Assembly (NCBI GenBank): GCA_038501625.1
Contig: JAZAYU010000173.1
Coordinates: forward strand, 1,075,253 to 1,139,252
Source: Corbicula japonica
Taxonomy: Eukaryota > Mollusca > Bivalvia > Venerida > Cyrenidae
Direction of reading: 5' to 3'
Length of the DNA: 64,000 nt
The position numbers and the translations under genes were made by a program. Shown here piece after piece: positions 59,901-64,000 of the stretch. The stretch's first letter is position 1, and each line of letters opens with the position of its first letter. The notes under the pieces are model-generated. The model ran no database searches. It worked only from the letters and a program-made list of their open reading frames with translations, and was not told the origin of the DNA.

Positions 59901-61071
59901 ATAAAGTCACGAAATAAATTTCAAAATACTTAAATCACTTGACTGTAATAACCATTAAGTGAAGATATGTATTTTGTTTTGATACATCAATGGATTTTAC
60001 TTTGATTATATGTTCGATTAATGTACCAAACACTACCAAGCTTCTTAAACCATTGAAACACGGATGTGATTATTTTGATCCTGCTTAACATTTCTTCCTG
60101 ATTCAAAATTGATCGACAGCAAATAAATAACCTCCAACTTTACATCTATATTTTTGTTCTAAAATTGATAGGACGATAATGTTGTTTCAAGTCAAACATC
60201 TGTTACGTTATTTTGATACCTTTAATGGGCTCTTTTTATATTCACATGCTTTTTTGACGAAAAAATACTTAGCCAAATTAAAAGAACTTGTGTTTAATAT
60301 TTATTCCCACAAACATTAACATTAACATTGATACACATTAGAAACAAACCTAAGTTAATCTTACTTTCATTGCATAAAGGTCTTCTAAATCCCGGCTGAC
60401 AACCCATTACACATTCCCCAGTCACGTGATGGCATGGCTGGCCATTCAGACAGTTCCCACACGAAGATAAACATAGATCACCGAATAGACCAGCAGAGCA
60501 TACTTTTAAAAACAACAGATTGCGTTTAGTTATTCAGATTTTATAAATACCCATAGCAAGTAAAACATATAAAACAAAGATGTTACAGAGTTTTAGCACA
60601 TAAAATTGGTAAATAATAAATAAAGATCCGTACAATTTTTTGAAATTACCAATATTTAAAAGAAATTTAAACAGTTATACTTTTGTCATTTTTGTTCTTT
60701 AAATTTGACTATAGGCAACTATTGACATTTATTTATCAATTTCATACATAGTTAAGGTGGTTTTGGTTTACGTTACAAATTTCGAGATAGTAATTCTTTG
60801 GGCACAATCGAAGCTCCTTCGTCTGTTTAATATTTAGTGGCGTCCTTTAAAGAATAACGTAACCAATATTATTATAAGAATGCATACATGTATCAACTAA
60901 CAACTACAAATTTGAGTCATTGAGTCAGTAACCCTGTTTGTGTCTTAATTGTTTTTTTTTTAGAATTTACTACTAACATCTACAGTGTCTGATGGAATAT
61001 AACATGCAGAACAATCAACCAATAAAGTAATTTTAAGATCCATTTTACGTATTAAATCAAGCCTCAAGATA

Positions 61072-61125
<54 letters not shown>

Positions 61126-62615
61126 CGAGATGAAGAAGCATTTCTAACCCTGTTTGCAAACAGCGCCCATGTATCCTGTGGAACAGCTAGAGCAACTACC
61201 GTTAACCTTGTCGCACACTGATCCATTCACGCAAAATCCACACGTCTCTTTACAGCCTTTTCCAAACGCCCCATCGTCACACTCTGGTCAATACATGTAC
61301 TATCATTATTTTTAATCAAAAAAGTTATTGAGTAAGCAAGCATCTGACAAATCAAAAAAAAGTTTAAACCGTCTAAGAGACTAAACATATGTTCAAAGTG
61401 AAAACGGTTAAGACAATCACAGATATTTCATCTGTGACCAATTTAATGTTAGGAACCAATAACAAATATCGAAAATAGACACAGTAGAAAACAACTGATA
61501 GCATCGGAAAAAAAACGAAACAAAAATAAACAAAGACAGGATGCTTGTATTGAAAAGTAAGTGAAGAGGTTTTTTGAAAATTAATTATTATTTTTTACAA
61601 CTGTTACGTTCCGACAACTATTGTCTTTAATGTAAATAAATTACACAGAGGATGATAAAATCGCACATTTAGCTCTTACCTTTAGAACAGTTTTCACCTT
61701 GATATCCGGACAGGCATTGGCCAGATGGACAAATGCCAGTTTTGCTATTGCAGGTGTCTCCTCCACAGTAACATTTATGTTCACATAACTCTCCGAACGT
61801 TCCGTTGTCACATTCTGTTTGTTTTTAAAGCGCGAAAAACTAAAATAAACTTTTTTTTCTTCATGGTAAGCAGTTTCATAAACTTTTGAAATTTTCAATA
61901 TCATTCATAAAAATCAATAAACACAAAATTAATAATATTTGTTTGAAAATAGTGAACAGTTTTGCTTGCTATTCTACTGGTAGGATGACATTGTTGACGC
62001 TTTCGTACCATAGCATTATCGGTTGTTTTGTATATCCATATCGAATTTGAACAGGGAGTTAAAAAGTTCCAATGTCATAAAGAGTCAATCAACCGTTCAT
62101 CTTTAAGACTATTACGTCCGTTTTCGTAGTTGCGAAGAACATATTTAAAGAATAAGGAAACAAGCGTGTTGTATATGAATCGTATTACAATCATTACTCG
62201 TCCATTGTAGTGTCATAAGTTATATAAATATGATTTAATTAGCGAGATGCTACTGAGCTTAGCTAAATAATAGTACTATGTTTGCTGTATGAACAATATC
62301 TCTGTGTTTTATTTCGTCAAATGATTAACGGAATATGTAAACAAATTAAAAGTGCCTATAATATACTACTGAAGGTATTAAAGGTAATATTTTGATCTTA
62401 TAACAAAGCGTCATACGTACCACCTTCAAAGAGCTGAAGTTCACATATGGTCATTATCCGTTCATAACCATCGTAAAATTGTAAGGTTACATACTGGGTA
62501 ATTAATGGAACGGGCAGCGTTATGTTGAGGAAATAAGTTTCATTTTCATTCGTATAAAAAAGATTTGTCAAGCTTGTGTATCGGCTTGCATACATTTTCA
62601 ACCACTTGAAACTTT
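44712..62615 (-). CDS. Receptor-type protein tyrosine phosphatase with fucolectin-like and EGF-like ectodomain (3' part)
   Basis: Twenty-two exons join in phase to 954 residues plus stop: 62615-62421, 61814-61680, 61283-61149, 60502-60365, 59596-59456, 58440-58308, 56930-56624, 56252-56165, 55108-55035, 54661-54625, 54142-54045, 53321-53202, 52897-52740, 52147-52012, 51652-51503, 51146-50954, 48267-48227, 48008-47892, 47093-46992, 46010-45847, 45377-45245, 44783-44712. Residues 1-64 are the end of a fucolectin-type domain (TQYVTLQFYDGYERI). Four Cys-rich EGF-like modules follow, one per phase-1 exon, to about 247. The membrane span is 262-289. The first phosphatase domain has RYKEIYAYDHNRVRL, the acid loop WPD (D551), HCSAGVGRTG (C585, R591) and QTKAQYVF, so it should dephosphorylate phosphotyrosine in the cytosol. 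The second domain has VKNSSKQAGI in place of the signature and is dead. The 5' end lies beyond the window. Confidence 0.93.
46056..46496. mobile_element. MITE with ~90-bp inverted arms in a phosphatase intron
   Basis: Both ends contain GTCGCAAACATTGCAAATGG, then CGAAAAC and later GAAATACTTATTGCCAC. TA flanks both ends (46054-46055 and 46497-46498), which fits a Tc1/mariner-type element. No coding content. It sits between the exons at 47093-46992 and 46010-45847. Confidence 0.75.
48330..49360 (+). repeat. SINE-like family 2 copy split by a retroposon
   Basis: The left part of the family 2 repeat (48330-48409) and its right part (49295-49360) are separated by an 885-bp LINE fragment. CTGTTCATG is present at both junctions (48401-48409 and 49295-49303) and is single in intact copies, so it is the target duplication. 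Confidence 0.85.
48410..49294 (+). pseudogene. 5'-truncated LINE, C-terminal part of ORF2
   Basis: An open frame to 48970 encodes the C-terminal region of a non-LTR retrotransposon polyprotein: SLRIETGRYGQNRLPR, a CLLCN...DEYHFVLIC zinc-knuckle-like segment (CxxC...HxxxxC), then SKYIKTYF. Conventional domains upstream (endonuclease, RT) are absent. The 3' end is an (TTCTG)n-type microsatellite after ATAAAAG. It lies antisense in the largest phosphatase intron. I do not assign it to a clade with confidence. Confidence 0.85.
49361..50953. other. Remainder of the large phosphatase intron
   Basis: AT-rich; overlapping frames on both strands at 50069-50341 match nothing recognised. Confidence 0.45.
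51199..51256. repeat. 29-bp tandem duplication
   Basis: TAGTATTTGCGATTGTGCAC followed by ATACTTAAT occurs twice in succession. It is intronic, just upstream (in gene orientation) of the exon at 51146. Confidence 0.8.
53505..53600 (+). repeat. SINE-like family 1, fragment
   Basis: ACCAAGACAACTTGTACGTG and GCCTAGAACCTGGTTT match the repeat at 13005-13340. Intronic. Confidence 0.65.
53873..53956. repeat. (GA)n microsatellite
   Basis: A nearly pure GA run of about 80 bp with a few interruptions; intronic. Confidence 0.95.
54277..54435 (+). repeat. SINE-like family 2 copy
   Basis: CGAACACGACAAATTTGAAA through GCGCAACTCAATATTTACAC. An apparently uninterrupted copy, intronic. Confidence 0.75.
54847..54975. 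repeat. CCAAT-MITE copy
   Basis: GGTTTTAAAACTGATCATGG at the left, CTGATTGGCTGAAATGGCGA in the centre and TCTCAGCTTTATAACCTTCA at the right. It is intronic, about 60 bp from the exon at 55108-55035. Confidence 0.8.
55307..55369. repeat. ~31-bp tandem duplication
   Basis: ATACACCAGTGTTTATCAGA followed by ATTCCAATTA occurs twice in succession; intronic. Confidence 0.8.
55690..55830 (-). repeat. SINE-like family 1, inverted fragment
   Basis: CAGCCTCTCAGCACAGAC and GAGAACCCGAGATGTTACCG are the reverse complement of segments of the repeat at 13005-13340. Part of the open frame 55809-56042 is this repeat. Confidence 0.6.
57190..57540 (+). repeat. SINE-like family 1 copy with duplicated tail
   Basis: GGGGCAAGTGTGAGGCTGG, CACCCTAGAACCTG and CCAAGGCGATAACC form the body. 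The CGCGGGGATGCTGT / CGCGGGGAGGCTGT tail appears on both sides of it, so two copies may be joined head to tail. Intronic. Confidence 0.65.
57859..58010 (-). repeat. SINE-like family 2 copy, inverted
   Basis: Reverse complement of the repeat at 40389-40542; the phrase GGCAGTAAAGCATTTCCATT marks it. It lies in the intron just after the transmembrane exon. Confidence 0.75.
59163..59283. repeat. CCAAT-MITE copy
   Basis: GGTTATAAAACTGAGATTGG at the left, CATCTGATTGGCAGAAATGG in the centre, GCTCAGTTTTATAACTTTGG at the right. It is in the intron between the last EGF exon and the transmembrane exon. Confidence 0.8.
61072..61124. repeat. (AAT)n microsatellite
   Basis: About 17 AAT units, 25 bp beyond the donor side of the EGF exon at 61283-61149. 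The leucine-rich open frame across it is an artefact. Confidence 0.95.
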
Positions 62616-63168
62616 CTGCAATATAAGATTGTTTATAAAAATTATTGACACTTCATTATAATTATCGGTCTTATTGGTCAATGGTTAATCAAAAGTTTGA
62701 AAATATTGAATTTGTATTCATTATTTTCGATAAAGCATACGTGTACGATTTGTTTATTTATTGCTTCTTTTCATTAAGTCTATAAATGAAAACTTTGTTC
62801 AACTATACCAAGTAATAAACTAAATACTCAAAACCTAGTTCACACACTATAGAGGCAAAGGCTTTTTAAGACTGATCAAATTGTAAAATCATGCTGTATT
62901 TTCCTTTCTGCATATTAGCCGTGTGGGAAGGCTGTTGCTATTCCTGATGGGGATGTGTTTCTGCTTTAAAAGACAATAATGAATCTCACAGAGCTTAAGA
63001 AAATTGTGGATAATTTAAATATAAAGAAACAAGTGAACAAGAGCTGTCACTTGAAATTGACATATGCCCCCGAAATGCAGCTTTAAAATTGAATTGGTAT
63101 ACATAGGTAGTAAAATATGCCTGTGGAAGTTAAAAAGTAAAGAGTAAGGGCCTGTGACCCTTGCAACA
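62616..63168. other. Phosphatase intron at window edge, no exon seen
   Basis: The upstream part of the fucolectin-like domain should lie further right; I find no matching exon here. 62905-62965 resembles the tail of SINE-like family 1. Confidence 0.4.
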
Positions 63169-64000
63169 AGAGGGTCCATAGGGTGGCTCACCTGTCAACA
63201 ACTGCTCAATGGTTGTAAGAGTTGTGTGCAAGTTTGGTAAAATCAAGGGAAACATGAGGGCCATGATGGCCCTTTATCGCTCACCTGAATACAACAAATT
63301 TGTGTTGTATATGACCCAACGTCTCGATATGGTGAACATTAACACCAAGTTATTTTAAAATCCAATAAGAAACAACAAATTTACAGCTTGGAAAAGAAAA
63401 TGCTATTTTTAGTAACAGTGACCTTGACCTTGGACCTACCGGCATGGGTATTGCATTTAACAAAACCCCTTGTCATGGTAAACATTTATGTAAAGTTATT
63501 TTGAAATCACTTCATTCACTAGAAAGTTACAGCCCTGACAAGAAAATTTTATTTTTAGTAGTGACCTAGTTTTTGACCCCAGATGACCCATATTCAAACT
63601 CGTCCAATTAATAACTGGGACTAATGTCCTGACCATGTTTCTTTACAATCGGACAATCAGAAATGTGACCACTAAAGTGTTAACAAGGAAATTCTATTTT
63701 AGGAACAGTGACCTTGACCTTGGACCTACCGACATGGGGTTTGTACTCAACACACCGCCTTGTCATGGTGAACATTGTGCCAAGTTATTTTGAAATCCAA
63801 TAAGAAATAACAAATTTACAGCCAAGACAAAATAATTCTATTTTTAGTAACAGTGACCTAGTTTTTGATTCCAGATGACCGATATTCGAACTTTTCCAAG
63901 TAATTACTGGGACTAATGTCCTGACCATGTTTCGTGACAGTCGGAGCAAAAATGAGACCGCTAGAGTGTTAACAATAAAATTCTATTTTTAATTACAGTG
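63169..64000. repeat. Modular repeat, chimera of two element starts
   Basis: 63169-63245 is the start of the element seen at 20011 (GGCTCACCTGTCAACAACTG). At about 63250 it switches to the start of the element seen at position 1 (GAGGGCCATGATGGCCCTTT), followed by roughly 145-bp units to the window end. It also carries TGACCTTGACCTTGGACC motifs. Confidence 0.85.

Noticed and set aside
60960..61226. Leucine-rich 88-codon minus-strand frame
   Set aside because: It is an (AAT)n microsatellite read in one frame plus the wrong frame of an EGF exon.

Overview
The window looks like animal nuclear DNA, most likely a bivalve mollusc. It is AT-rich and almost filled with dispersed repeats. It carries two spliced genes with metazoan domain architectures (a Cys-loop receptor subunit and a receptor tyrosine phosphatase) whose introns are loaded with transposons. 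The assignment to bivalves is inferred from the repeat style (about 145-bp modular repeats ending in GACGGACGG and a GCCTCCCTTCGGGGGC hairpin) and from the EGF-type receptor phosphatase. No bacterial, phage or CRISPR features were seen.

Layout. 1-2140 is the right part of a modular tandem-repeat element; the same family returns at 63169-64000. 2141-22500 has no gene I can support. It holds inverted-repeat elements (2778-3649, 9830-9903, 13577-14718, 15527-15905), a five-copy array of CRE motifs (8616-8715), a broken reverse transcriptase (11935-12789), a 41-bp satellite (17681-19893) interrupted by an hAT-like insertion with a perfect 8-bp target duplication, and a hairpin-ended element (20011-20996). 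22524-30402 is a 7.9-kb element with long repeat-rich inverted ends and a perfect 7-bp target duplication. It carries a mariner, and the mariner carries a second Tc1/mariner-type insertion inside its transposase.

Genes. 31071-39339 (+) is a five-exon nicotinic-receptor-like subunit of 419 residues whose splice phases all agree. Its first intron holds a 2.0-kb element with CACAGTG termini and a 5-bp target duplication (Transib/RAG-like ends). Its second intron holds a 1.2-kb CpG-rich palindromic element. 40800-43720 is a roughly 178-bp satellite between the genes. 44712-62615 (-) is the 3' part (22 exons, 954 residues, 5' end beyond the window) of a receptor-type protein tyrosine phosphatase. 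It runs from the end of a fucolectin-like domain through four EGF-like modules and a membrane span to an active-looking first phosphatase domain and a degenerate second one. The two genes are convergent (tail to tail), and nothing suggests they share a function beyond both being membrane signalling proteins.

The most interesting material is the set of mobile elements with clean ends: the CACAGTG element, the 7.9-kb element, the palindromic intron element, the nested mariner, and a CCAAT-box MITE family with about nine copies, one lying 19 bp from a splice acceptor.
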